Source: an uncultured Algibacter sp. (GTDB taxonomy: Bacteria; Bacteroidota; Bacteroidia; Flavobacteriales; Flavobacteriaceae). Taken from it: DNA of 64,000 nt. Positions 56,350 through 64,000 of the stretch are shown in pieces (positions within the stretch are counted from its first letter, which is position 1; the number at the start of each line of letters is the position of its first letter). The translations under genes were made by a program, and so were the position numbers. The stretch is from NCBI GenBank assembly GCA_937958265.1, contig CALGNX010000020.1:1-64000 (forward strand), in the 5' to 3' direction. The notes beneath the pieces are model-generated. The model did not search any database and was not told where the DNA came from. It saw nothing but the letters and a program-made list of their open reading frames with translations.

Positions 56350-57474
56350 ATGGTATTTAAAAGTGCAGTAAAAATATTAATTTTTCTTTTAGTATTAAAT
56401 TCAATCTCATGTAAAGCACGGTATCCAGATCTTGAAGATGGTTTGTATGCAGAATTTGTTACAAACAAAGGTGTTATGGTAGCTAAACTAGAACAAGAAA
56501 AAGCACCTATTACTGTTGCTAATTTTGTCTCTTTGGTAGAGGGTACTAATACTATGGTGAAAAAAGACTATAAAAATAATAGATTTTATGATGGTCTCAT
56601 ATTTCATCGTGTTATAAATAAATTTATGATACAAGGCGGAGATCCCTTAGGTACAGGGCAAGGCGGTCCTGGTTATAAATTTAGAGACGAATTTCATCCA
56701 GATTTAAAACATGATAAAGCGGGTATCCTATCAATGGCGAATTCTGGGCCAAACACCAATGGCAGTCAGTTTTTTATAACAGAATTGGCTAAGCCTTATT
56801 TGGATAATTCTTACAATGTTTTTGGAGAATTAATTTTAGGGTTAAATATTCAAGATTCGATCTCCAATGTAAAGGTTAACAATAATGATAAACCATTGGA
56901 TGATGTCGTTATTGAAAAGCTAACCATTATTCGAAAAGGAAAGTTAGCTAAAGATTTTGATGCTTCTGAAATTTTTGAAAATCATTTTGCAGAGGCAGAG
57001 CAGGCAGAGCAAGAAAAGAAAGCACAAGAAGAGGCTATATTAAAATCAACTTTAATTAAATTTAAAGCACAAAAAGCAAATGCAGTAGTTTTAAAATCTG
57101 GTTTAAAATATTTTGTAAATGAAAAAGGAATAGGAGCAGATTTAAAGGAAAATTCAAAAGCATTGGTACACTATGCGGTCTATTTTGAAGATGGAAAACT
57201 ACTTGAAACTAGTAATTTAGAAATTGCAAAAAAATGTGGTGCTGTAAACAATAAACGCAAATTAGCAGATAAATACCAACCCATTACCGCAGATATTGGA
57301 CCAGATGCAAAAATGATACCTGGTTTTAAAGAAGGTTTACAACAGTTAAGAGTTGGAGACAAAGCCACTTTATTTGTACCATATCATTTGGCTTATGGCG
57401 AATCTGGTAATCGTAGTATTCCCGGAAAATCTAATATTATTTTTGAAGTAGAGGTTTTAAAACTTTTAAAATAA
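56350..57474 (+). CDS. Cyclophilin-FKBP fusion lipoprotein (dual prolyl isomerase)
   Basis: A 374-aa lipoprotein (lipobox NSISC, Cys near residue 18). Residues about 28-195 are a cyclophilin (YAEFVTNKGVMVAKLEQEKAPITVANFVSL, YDGLIFHRVINKFMIQGGDPLGTGQGGPGYKF, AGILSMANSGPNTNGSQFFITE). A Glu/Ala/Lys helical linker follows (about 205-230). Residues about 240-374 are an FKBP domain (SKALVHYAVYFEDGKLLETS, PGFKEGLQQLRVGDKATLFVPYHLAYGESG, IPGKSNIIFEVEVLKL). Two unrelated isomerase folds are joined in one periplasm-facing chain. It is co-transcribed with gldI, so a role in folding exported proteins is inferred. Confidence 0.92.
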   Translation: MVFKSAVKILIFLLVLNSISCKARYPDLEDGLYAEFVTNKGVMVAKLEQEKAPITVANFVSLVEGTNTMVKKDYKNNRFYDGLIFHRVINKFMIQGGDPLGTGQGGPGYKFRDEFHPDLKHDKAGILSMANSGPNTNGSQFFITELAKPYLDNSYNVFGELILGLNIQDSISNVKVNNNDKPLDDVVIEKLTIIRKGKLAKDFDASEIFENHFAEAEQAEQEKKAQEEAILKSTLIKFKAQKANAVVLKSGLKYFVNEKGIGADLKENSKALVHYAVYFEDGKLLETSNLEIAKKCGAVNNKRKLADKYQPITADIGPDAKMIPGFKEGLQQLRVGDKATLFVPYHLAYGESGNRSIPGKSNIIFEVEVLKLLK

Positions 57475-57583
57475 TTTTTTGTAAAGAATATATTTCATCA
57501 AAATTTATTCGATTTCAACCAAATGTTAATTTCTAGAATTAAAGTTCACTTAATACCCTAAAATAATTTAATCGATTAAACTT

Positions 57584-58510
57584 ATGCATTTATTAAAATT
57601 TAATTGGAACCCAATAACAGGTATTGATATTGTTGGGAATTTCAAAATTCATTTTTACAGCTTAATGTGGGTTGTTGCTTTTATATTAGGATGGTATATT
57701 ATGAAACGGATTTTTACTAAGGAGAAAGTATCCTTAGATTATTTAGACCCGTTATTTATGTATACTGTTTTATCAACAATGCTAGGAGCGAGGCTAGGGC
57801 ATGTTTTGTTTTATCAATCGGAATTAATTCAAGACGATTTTTTTAGTATATTTCTCCCTTTTAGTTTTAAAAATGGTTTTGAATTTACAGGTTTTCAAGG
57901 GTTAGCCAGCCATGGCGCAGCTATTGGAATTATTATAGGGATGTACTTATATAGAAGAAAATATAACTATAAATCTGTACTTTGGATTCTAGATCGCCTT
58001 GTAATAACAGTAGCAGCTGGAGCTATTTTTATTAGAATTGGAAACTTTATTAATTCTGAAATTATAGGTAAAGTTACAGAATCTGGTTTTGGTGTTCGTT
58101 TTATTCAAGACGAGTACTATAAGAGCCAAATTATGAAGCTTACAGGTATTAACGATTTAAGAAAAGCATATCTTGCAGTTACAGAAAATTCTCAATTTCA
58201 AAACTTATTAGAAGCTGTTCCGTACAGACATCCTTCGCAGCTTTACGAATCGTTTTGTTATATATTCGTATTTATAATTTTATTGTATTTGTATGTGAAA
58301 ACCACAAAAAAAGATCAATCAGGGTTTTTATTTGGTCTATTTTTGGTTCTACTTTGGACAATCCGGTTCTTCATCGAATTTACTAAAGAGCCACAAGGAG
58401 AAGAATATATAAACTGGTTTAGTTTAAATACCGGGCAGTGGTTAAGTATTCCGTTTGTGTTAATTGGTTTGTACTTTATGTTTGGATATAAAAAAGGAAG
58501 TATAGATTAA
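57584..58510 (+). CDS. lgt: Prolipoprotein diacylglyceryl transferase
   Basis: A 308-aa inner-membrane enzyme with seven helices. It adds diacylglycerol to the lipobox Cys of prolipoproteins, including the GldI and isomerase lipoproteins just upstream. Signatures are MLGARLGHVLFYQ near residue 66, GLASHGAAIGIIIGM near residue 106 and the Lgt motif IRIGNFINSEIIGKVTESGFGVRF near residue 148. RHPSQLYESF near residue 212 and the C-terminal RFFIEFTKEPQG are also present. It is 109 bp after the isomerase gene and may be in the same operon. Confidence 0.95.
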   Translation: MHLLKFNWNPITGIDIVGNFKIHFYSLMWVVAFILGWYIMKRIFTKEKVSLDYLDPLFMYTVLSTMLGARLGHVLFYQSELIQDDFFSIFLPFSFKNGFEFTGFQGLASHGAAIGIIIGMYLYRRKYNYKSVLWILDRLVITVAAGAIFIRIGNFINSEIIGKVTESGFGVRFIQDEYYKSQIMKLTGINDLRKAYLAVTENSQFQNLLEAVPYRHPSQLYESFCYIFVFIILLYLYVKTTKKDQSGFLFGLFLVLLWTIRFFIEFTKEPQGEEYINWFSLNTGQWLSIPFVLIGLYFMFGYKKGSID

Positions 58511-58520
58511 CTCGTAAACC

Positions 58521-58591
58521 GGTTTGATCCCATTTCAACCTTACTTATACTGGTTAAAAGGTATAAATAAGGTTTAAAATGGGATTAAACC
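58521..58591. repeat. Long imperfect inverted repeat after lgt
   Basis: The arms of about 30 nt at 58521-58550 and 58561-58591 pair with few mismatches; blocks GGTTT, ATCCCATTT, AACCTTA and TTATAC recur in reverse complement. The loop is 10 nt. No T-run follows, so it is unlike the other terminators here. It marks the junction between housekeeping genes and the arsenic operon. Confidence 0.7.
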
Positions 58592-58696
58592 TAAACTTTA
58601 AGCTCAGATAAATTTAGTTCGTTTTTTCTATCTATTTTAAATTAGTTATTCAGTTAAAATATTTTTTTCAAGTATTAATTCTGTAGGTGTAGGGCT

Positions 58697-59743
58697 TTAA
58701 ATATCAGTGTTTCCATAATACTTTTTGCGCAACCAAAAGGAAACTCGAACCAATAAAATCAATGCAGGCACTTCAACCAAAGGACCAATTACGCCTGCAA
58801 ATGCTTGACCTGAATTCAATCCGAAAACTGCAATTGCAACTGCAATAGCCAATTCAAAATTATTTCCTGCTGCTGTAAATGCTACTGAAGCTGTTTTGTC
58901 ATATTCTGCACCCGATGCTTTAGTAAAGAAAAAACCAATTATAAACATTAACGTAAAATAAATAAGTAAAGGTATTGCAATTATTAAAACGTCCATTGGA
59001 ATTTCTACAATCAATTCTCCTTTTAGTGAGAACATAACTACGATGGTAAATAAAAGTGCTATTAAAGTTATTGGCGAAATTGTTGGAATGAATTTATTTG
59101 TATACCAATCTTCGCTTTTAAGTTTTACTAAAATTAATCTGCTTAAAATTCCCATCACGAAAGGAATACCTAAATAAATAGCTATACTTTCTGCAATTTT
59201 TCCGATTGAAATATCTACAATCGCTCCTTTAAATCCAAAATAAGGTGGTAGAATTGTGATAAAAAGCCAAGCATAAAAACTATATGCAAATACTTGAAAA
59301 ACACTGTTTAATGCAACCAAACCTGCTCCATATTCGCTACTTCCTTCAGCAAGGTCGTTCCAAACCAAGACCATTGCAATACAACGGGCTAAACCAATTA
59401 AAATAAGACCGACCATATATTCGGGATAATCTCGTAAAAATGTAATTGCTAAAACAAACATTAAAACAGGACCAATTATCCAATTAAGAATAAGTGAAAT
59501 AGAAAGGATTTTTGTGTTTTTAAAAACCTTTGGTAATAATCTGTAATTAACCTTTGCCAAAGGTGGGTACATCATTAAAATTAAACCAATTGCAATAGGA
59601 ATATTTGTAGTTCCGCTACTAAATGCGTTTATAATGTTTGGAAATGTTGGAATAAAATAACCAAGTCCAACTCCTATTGCCATTGCTACAAATATCCAAA
59701 GTGTTAAATTTCTATCCAGAAAACTTAATTTTTTTGAAGGCAT
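58697..59743 (-). CDS. acr3: Arsenite efflux permease ACR3
   Basis: A 348-aa membrane protein with ten helices of the ACR3 type. Signatures are [20 protein letters not shown] near residue 46, [37 protein letters not shown] near residue 115 (with the transport Cys), and [39 protein letters not shown] near residue 290. It pumps arsenite out of the cell. It is last in the operon, 3 bp after the arsC-like gene. Confidence 0.95.
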   Translation of the reverse strand: MPSKKLSFLDRNLTLWIFVAMAIGVGLGYFIPTFPNIINAFSSGTTNIPIAIGLILMMYPPLAKVNYRLLPKVFKNTKILSISLILNWIIGPVLMFVLAITFLRDYPEYMVGLILIGLARCIAMVLVWNDLAEGSSEYGAGLVALNSVFQVFAYSFYAWLFITILPPYFGFKGAIVDISIGKIAESIAIYLGIPFVMGILSRLILVKLKSEDWYTNKFIPTISPITLIALLFTIVVMFSLKGELIVEIPMDVLIIAIPLLIYFTLMFIIGFFFTKASGAEYDKTASVAFTAAGNNFELAIAVAIAVFGLNSGQAFAGVIGPLVEVPALILLVRVSFWLRKKYYGNTDI

Positions 59744-59746
59744 TTT

Positions 59747-60379
59747 TTAAGAGTTTATTTGAGAAAAAACGTAATACATTTCGGTAGCTATTTGCATACT
59801 TCTTTCATTGTACTTTTCTGCTTGTTGTGGTGTGTTATCGAATACTTTTGGATCTTCAAAAGTTATTGGAATACGTTTTTCTGCACCTGTAATAAAAGGA
59901 CAGCCGCCATCGGCTTGCGAGCAAGTCATAATCGCTACAAATTCATATTTTGGATTAAATTCATCATCTAATTTTTTTGAAAACCCTATTATTGGATGTT
60001 CGTTGTTAGCATATTTAATGCTGTAAATTGGGTTCTCTTTTTTTGAAATCGTTTCTATCTGAAATCCTGAATTTTGTAAAGTTTCTGCAACCATTGGAAA
60101 AAGTGCGGTGCTTTCTGTTCCACCCGAATAACAAAAAACGTTTTTTATATTGAAATAATGGGCCATTGTTTGTGCCCAAACTTGAGATAAATGACTTCTT
60201 CGGGAGTTGTGAGTACAAATAAAATTAATTCGAATGTCTTTGTTTTTGGATACTTTGGACTGAATATAATCAGTTAGTGGTTGTAAAACACCCTTTCGCT
60301 TGTTTAAAATTGTTTGTGGGTCTAATTTTTTTATTAAATTTTCTATTTCTAGAAATAGATTAGTTTGTTTTGTTATCAT
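59747..60379 (-). CDS. arsC: Arsenate reductase, low-molecular-weight phosphatase fold
   Basis: A 210-aa protein. The P-loop CTHNSRRSHLSQVW near residue 54 is the phosphatase/arsenate-reductase CX5R(S/T) motif. A second Cys motif CSQADGGCPFITGAEKRIPITFEDPKVF near residue 153 supplies resolving cysteines and the Asp loop. It carries about 45 extra N-terminal residues compared with ArsC of Staphylococcus (131 aa), typical of the Bacteroidota form. It reduces arsenate to arsenite for ACR3, which follows after 3 bp. Confidence 0.9.
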   Translation of the reverse strand: MITKQTNLFLEIENLIKKLDPQTILNKRKGVLQPLTDYIQSKVSKNKDIRINFICTHNSRRSHLSQVWAQTMAHYFNIKNVFCYSGGTESTALFPMVAETLQNSGFQIETISKKENPIYSIKYANNEHPIIGFSKKLDDEFNPKYEFVAIMTCSQADGGCPFITGAEKRIPITFEDPKVFDNTPQQAEKYNERSMQIATEMYYVFSQINS

Positions 60380-60403
60380 GTTTTTATAAAATTTAAATAA
60401 CTT

Positions 60404-60871
60404 TTAGCAGCAGTTTCCATTTGGTGAACAACAAGACTCATCATTTAATGCGGATAATTTTACTTTGGTTTTTTCTACTGGAATTCCGCAATTATCCTTT
60501 GCTAAGCAGTCAGTTTGTTTGTTAGTTAATAAGAAATTTTGCCCGTCAAAATCAAGTCCGAATTTTCCAATCGTATCCGCTTGATATTCTACTTCTATTT
60601 CTAAATCAGCTATTTTTAAAACCTTTTCGGAAAGTTTAATAATATTCAATAGCTTTTCGGGGTGTAATCTGTGGTCGTAGTCGTTTGCATTCCAAAGTTG
60701 AAAGTTTACAACGTCTTCTTTTCTTTCGGTACCGCCACAATCGATAAAATGTTTTGTTATTTTGCCTACTTCTGTAACGTGAAAGTGATTAGGCACTAAG
60801 TCTCCGTTTGGTAGTTGAAAACTTATAGTTTGTAGTTCTTTTAATGCTAATTTTACCTGTGATAACTTCAT
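60404..60871 (-). CDS. DUF6428-like protein of the arsenic operon
   Basis: A 155-aa cytoplasmic protein beginning MKLSQVKLALKELQTISFQLPNGDLVPNHFHVTEVGKITKHFIDCGGTERKEDVVNFQLW. Proteins like this recur in Bacteroidota ars operons; I match it to DUF6428 from memory. The function is unknown. The C-terminus is cysteine-rich (DESCCSPNGNCC), suggesting it binds arsenite or another soft metal. It lies between arsR and arsC on the same strand. Confidence 0.75.
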   Translation of the reverse strand: MKLSQVKLALKELQTISFQLPNGDLVPNHFHVTEVGKITKHFIDCGGTERKEDVVNFQLWNANDYDHRLHPEKLLNIIKLSEKVLKIADLEIEVEYQADTIGKFGLDFDGQNFLLTNKQTDCLAKDNCGIPVEKTKVKLSALNDESCCSPNGNCC

Positions 60872-60919
60872 AACTATATTTGTTTATTGCGATTATACGA
60901 TTAATGAGTTTAAATTTTT

Positions 60920-61252
60920 TTAGCAACAATCCGATTTTTCAGTTATATCTTGATTTAAAAATTCGTTCATTATTGTTTTCATTTTAGTCCAATTCTCTGC
61001 ATGAATACAGTAACATACACTTGTGCCTTCAACATTTCCTTTAATTAAACCTAAATGTTTTAGTTCTTTTAAATGCTGTGAGATTGTTGGTTGCGCTAAT
61101 CCAATTTCGTTTACCAAATCGCCGCAAACACAAGCGTTAATTTTAAATAAATGTTGTAAAATTGCTACTCTTGCCGGATGTCCGAATACTTTTGCCAAAA
61201 GAGAAATTTTATTCTGTTTGTCGGTAAACATTTCAGTTTTAGCTAATCCCAT
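60920..61252 (-). CDS. arsR: ArsR-family arsenic-responsive repressor
   Basis: A 110-aa winged-helix repressor. The wing and recognition helix are in ACVCGDLVNEIGLAQPTISQHLKELKHLGLIKGN near residues 36-70. The CVC pair at the start of the metal-sensing helix matches the CVCDL arsenite site of ArsR. The C-terminus ends in SDCC, giving further thiols. It is the first gene of the ars operon and should repress it until arsenite binds. An imperfect palindrome 22 bp before its start is a good operator candidate. Confidence 0.93.
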   Translation of the reverse strand: MGLAKTEMFTDKQNKISLLAKVFGHPARVAILQHLFKINACVCGDLVNEIGLAQPTISQHLKELKHLGLIKGNVEGTSVCYCIHAENWTKMKTIMNEFLNQDITEKSDCC

Positions 61253-61274
61253 TTTTTTTATTTATTATCATTAC

Positions 61275-61290
61275 ATTGTAATATTACGAT
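61275..61290. promoter_or_regulatory. Candidate ArsR operator
   Basis: ATTGTAATATTACGAT is palindromic at 14 of 16 positions, with the perfect core GTAATATTAC at 61278-61287. It lies 22 bp before the arsR start. Placement and symmetry fit ArsR autoregulation. Confidence 0.55.
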
Positions 61291-61395
61291 TAATAATTAA
61301 ATGTTCAAAATTTTTGGGCTTTGAAAAAAAACAACACTACTGTTTTACTCTTGGTTTTTTATTGTGTATCTCTTGTGATTAAATCAATTTTAAAA

Positions 61396-61548
61396 TTATA
61401 GATACAAGGTTTTATCAACTAAATAATTTTTAAGCTCATCGTTTATAATTACTAAACGTGACGATTCAGCTAATCGAAAAATTGCCGCATTGCCTGCCTT
61501 ATCAGGGTCAATTGTAAATCGCTCTAAAAAAAGTGGGTCTTTCTAGCG
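61396..61548 (-). pseudogene. C-terminal remnant of an immunity-like protein
   Basis: A 50-codon minus-strand frame ends at a stop at 61396-61398 and reads KDPLFLERFTIDPDKAGNAAIFRLAESS then RLVIINDELKNYLVDKTLYL. It is preceded directly by an in-frame stop and has no start codon. The pattern (ERFTIDP...IFRL....LVIINDELK) resembles the C-terminal end of Imm11/DUF1629-type immunity proteins. It is probably the tail of a gene lost by deletion. The family call is tentative. Confidence 0.45.
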
Positions 61549-61594
61549 GTTTAGTATTAGGGTTGTAAGCTTTAACGCCTATCTATTTCTTCTT

Positions 61595-62290
61595 CTATTT
61601 TAACTTAAAGAAGCTTGGATAATAGTCTTCAGGATATATATACGTGTCTTCGTCGTAAGGAATCTGATTATATTTGTACAACGCAAAAAAAGTGTCTCCT
61701 TTTTTGTTTTTCATTTTCTGTAAATTTAAGCCTCTGGAAGATGAGAATTTTTCTTTGTTATAAATACTTTCAAAAGTTTGGTTATTTATTTTACCTACGG
61801 CTTCTACATATGGTGGCCTATTTGGTAAAGAACGTTGCCTATCTATAACGTAAAAAACAAAATTTTGTTTAAATATTAAATATCTAGTGCTGTCCGAACT
61901 GTCTGTAAAATACCGTTCGTGTTTAGCTAATTTAATGTATTGGTTTTTGTTTTTATAAGAGTGAATTTTTTTTTCTAGGGATGTAAGGCCAACATATACA
62001 AATAATAAAATTGGTAGCAGATGGATAATAGTCCAGGATATACTGCCATCAAAAACTTTAGGGTTTTTAATTAATCTAATTATTGAAATTAAGTATAATA
62101 TAACTAGAGGCGTGTATAAGCAAAGCCCAAAAATAAACCGAAAACCTTGATGCATTCCATCTCCTCCATATCTATTACCATGTTTATAGCTATAAGATTC
62201 ATAAAATATATTAGTTGAGTCAAAAAGCAAGGCAATTACTAGTAATAATAAACCAATTATTGGGGAATATATAGATATGTTTTTAATCAT
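61595..62290 (-). CDS. Membrane protein of unknown function
   Basis: A 231-aa protein with three hydrophobic helices (residues about 8-25, 53-72 and 88-107). A C-terminal domain of about 120 residues follows with no recognised motif (KHERYFTDSSDSTRYLIFKQNFVFYVIDRQRSLPNRPPYVEAVGKINNQTF). I do not recognise the family. It is in the accessory region and flanked by gene fragments. Confidence 0.65.
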   Translation of the reverse strand: MIKNISIYSPIIGLLLLVIALLFDSTNIFYESYSYKHGNRYGGDGMHQGFRFIFGLCLYTPLVILYLISIIRLIKNPKVFDGSISWTIIHLLPILLFVYVGLTSLEKKIHSYKNKNQYIKLAKHERYFTDSSDSTRYLIFKQNFVFYVIDRQRSLPNRPPYVEAVGKINNQTFESIYNKEKFSSSRGLNLQKMKNKKGDTFFALYKYNQIPYDEDTYIYPEDYYPSFFKLK

Positions 62291-62702
62291 TTTATTTAAC
62301 TTATTAATTTGGTTATGTTAGAAAAAAATATGCCATTGCTGTATGTAGTTAGTAGTTTACAAATTAAACAATTATTTAGAATAATATGTGAGCCGAATTT
62401 TTTAAATTTTTATTTTGTTTCTCAAATAAACTTTATATGTGGTTGTAGGCTTCCCTAAAAATAGGACAGTTTTTCAATGCTTTTTAATAGCTTATTTTTT
62501 ATACAGTTTTACCATGTGTTTTATGTTTTTTTATTGAAGTTTTGTTTGCTTATAATCGATATAATTTCTTCATGATTAACTTTATCGGTATGTGATAGTA
62601 GGGATTTCGGGCTATTTCCTGTTTTGTTGCACCTAGCTTATTGTGGCGTATAATGCGCGCATAACTATGCAGTCCAGTCTCCCAAGAATTTTGTGCTGCG
62701 TG
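62291..62702. other. Intergenic, no gene seen
   Basis: An AT-rich spacer ending in a segment (about 62620-62700) with visibly higher GC than its surroundings (GTGGCGTATAATGCGCGCAT). No ORF is credible here. The GC-richer part may be a repeat or the edge of a past insertion. Confidence 0.4.
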
Positions 62703-63432
62703 CTATAAGTTGCTATTTGTTATCAGTTTTTGTCCTTCAAACTCTTTCATTAAGTTATCCCAATTAAAAGGAGTTTGCAAATAAAATTCAGCATTACCAC
62801 CAATTGGGGCAAAGTGCTTTAAAACTTGTTCTTTTCCAGTAGGATAATTATAGGTTTCATAATACTTATTTTCTAAAAATAAATTTTGTAAATTTTCTAT
62901 TAAATCTTGATCTAGTCGGTCGCTATAATATACATATCGAATGCCATGAATGCAGTACGTACTGTTAAGATTATTCTTTTTTCCTTTGAATGGTTTTTCT
63001 AGAGTCATAGAAACTTCAATTCCATTTAAGAAATCATCGGATATTTTTATTTGCTAGAGCTAAGAAAGCGTATGTCTCAGCGGGACTGTTTTGGTTGTAT
63101 TCATCCATAATCCAAATTAGTGCACCTTCTGCTCCTTCACTAATAATATCAGAATATTCTAGAATTAAAGCCGATAAATTACTGTATTTTGCTAGTTCAT
63201 TAAATAATTTATATTCTTCAAAGGTATGTGATGAACCAGGCTTATCTTCAAACACGACTTCGAACTTAAAGCTTTCTAATCTTTTATTGTTAGGCTGTCT
63301 AATATCGTTATGGTATCTAATATTTATTTTCTCATCCGGATATAAAGTCTTAATTTCTTCTAGAGAAGTAATTAAGATTTTAGGTATTAATTTAAAGTCT
63401 TTTTCAGTTAATAGAGTGTTATTTTTAATATA
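62703..63432 (-). pseudogene. Frameshifted gene of unknown function
   Basis: Two adjacent minus-strand frames look like one protein. The first is open from 63432 to 63034, begins without an ATG just after an in-frame stop and ends ETYAFLALANKNIR. The second starts upstream of its first ATG with ISDDFLNGIEVSMTLEKPFKGKK and runs to 62703 (101 codons from ATG 63008). They overlap in the A-rich stretch near 63036-63055, so a single-base indel explains the break. The N-terminus is also lost. I recognise no domain in the combined product of about 240 residues. Confidence 0.6.
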
Positions 63433-63670
63433 CTATTTGTTAATATTTATTATGTTGTTAGAGGTACCATCTCTGAGAACTTTAATGAAAAGTGTATTAC
63501 TATGTATCGTGAATACAATGGGTGAAAAATAGCGTTTAAATAAGTTTGACTTATGGATTTGTTTTTGTTTTGGTCAGGATTAATAATTTGATTACCATCT
63601 TATTTTTGGCATTCCTAAAGAAGAAAGGGGGAGGGGGTAAAGATTAGAATTCCCATCTTCAAACAGTTTT

Positions 63671-64000
63671 TTAGTTTTTATTTTTCAGATATTTCTTAAC
63701 GAATTTCAGTTCCGATTTTTTGTCAATTTGTAAATTCGATACACAGGTACTTGTCCACAACTTTCCAGTCTTATCTATTTTTCCAAAAACTAAATACCTT
63801 TTGTTTTTTTTGAAAAAATAGTCGCAAAGATATTTTTCTTCTTTTTCCTCAATCAGTTTTCGATTCAATACTATTTGTTTTCCGCGATATAATTTCATTA
63901 GTTCAAACTTTCCGTCTCCAATATAATTCCCGTAAAAAATTACAGTTGAACTTTCAAAACTGTCTTCTAATTTCAGTTCCGATTGAATTTTTTCGCTAGT
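63671..64000 (-). CDS. Unknown protein, 5' part outside the window
   Basis: The minus-strand frame is open from the window edge (64000) to the stop at 63671, 109 codons. An internal ATG at 63898 is not needed as the start. The visible part (STVIFYGNYIGDGKFELMKLYRGK, YLCDYFFKKNKRYLVFGKID, LWTSTCVSNLQIDKKSELKFVKKYL) resembles small exported proteins with a TIMP/netrin-like fold that are common in flavobacteria. This is resemblance only, as the signal peptide region is not in view. Confidence 0.55.
   Translation of the reverse strand, partial: TSEKIQSELKLEDSFESSTVIFYGNYIGDGKFELMKLYRGKQIVLNRKLIEEKEEKYLCDYFFKKNKRYLVFGKIDKTGKLWTSTCVSNLQIDKKSELKFVKKYLKNKN

Noticed and set aside
63620-63640. G-rich run (AAGGGGGAGGGGG) in a low-GC region
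   Set aside because: It has only two G-tracts, too few for a standard four-tract quadruplex, and no associated gene feature.

Overview
This is a 64 kb stretch of chromosome from a low-GC member of the Bacteroidota, most likely a marine-type flavobacterium (Flavobacteriaceae). The evidence is the gliding lipoprotein GldI, a type IX secretion (Por) C-terminal sorting domain, fused SecDF, the flavobacterial -7 promoter element TAnnTTTG before many genes, scarce Shine-Dalgarno sites, and many proteins typical of the family. No genus can be named from the sequence alone.

Layout. 1-110: the 3' end of a 5S rRNA and its terminator. 0.5-10 kb: topoisomerase III, a pseudouridine synthase, a PgpH-type HD phosphodiesterase, a tRNA-Ser/tRNA-Pro pair, and YihY, CsbD and AI-2E-type membrane or stress genes. 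10-18.4 kb: a secreted polysaccharide-lyase-like protein, a YadA-head/S74 adhesin, an AraC regulator, a divergent SRAP protein, small stress proteins (DUF1328, an acidic lipoprotein) and a GH3-like enzyme. 18.5-23.5 kb: a LexA-like S24 repressor divergent from a dinB-dnaE translesion cassette, sharing one 35-bp palindrome. 23.6-37 kb: tRNA-Ser, nitroreductase, a DegT aminotransferase, RibB, LptF/LolA/FtsK/DgkA/Tpx, then KatG with an ankyrin partner. 37-42.3 kb: gatC, gatA and a gatB::aspS gene fusion, all on the minus strand behind a leader region. 43-58.5 kb: gyrB, mdh, secDF, an arabinonolactone-oxidase-like enzyme, HAD, DciA, Csp, Ndk, NrnA, GldI, a cyclophilin-FKBP fusion and Lgt. 58.7-61.3 kb: an arsenic operon (arsR, a DUF6428-like gene, arsC, acr3). 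61.4-64 kb: a decayed accessory region.

The most notable system is at 37054-42298. GatB (glutaminyl/asparaginyl amidotransferase subunit) is fused in frame to a complete aspartyl-tRNA synthetase, forming in effect a covalent Asn-transamidosome. Upstream of gatC, a TAnnTTTG box is followed by a 15-codon ORF, MKINFNNNNFNNPNI, in which 8 of 15 residues are Asn. Next come mutually exclusive RNA stems and a strong intrinsic terminator. This has the architecture of a classical transcription attenuator sensing charged Asn-tRNA, and it controls the operon that would make Asn-tRNA.

Other points of interest are a four-copy dispersed intergenic repeat bounded by gcgtta/taacgc, an SRAP protein lacking two active-site residues, a RibB whose GTP cyclohydrolase II domain has lost its zinc cysteines, a short DnaE with a damaged PHP site, and several genes whose -7 box lies only 4-10 nt from the start codon.
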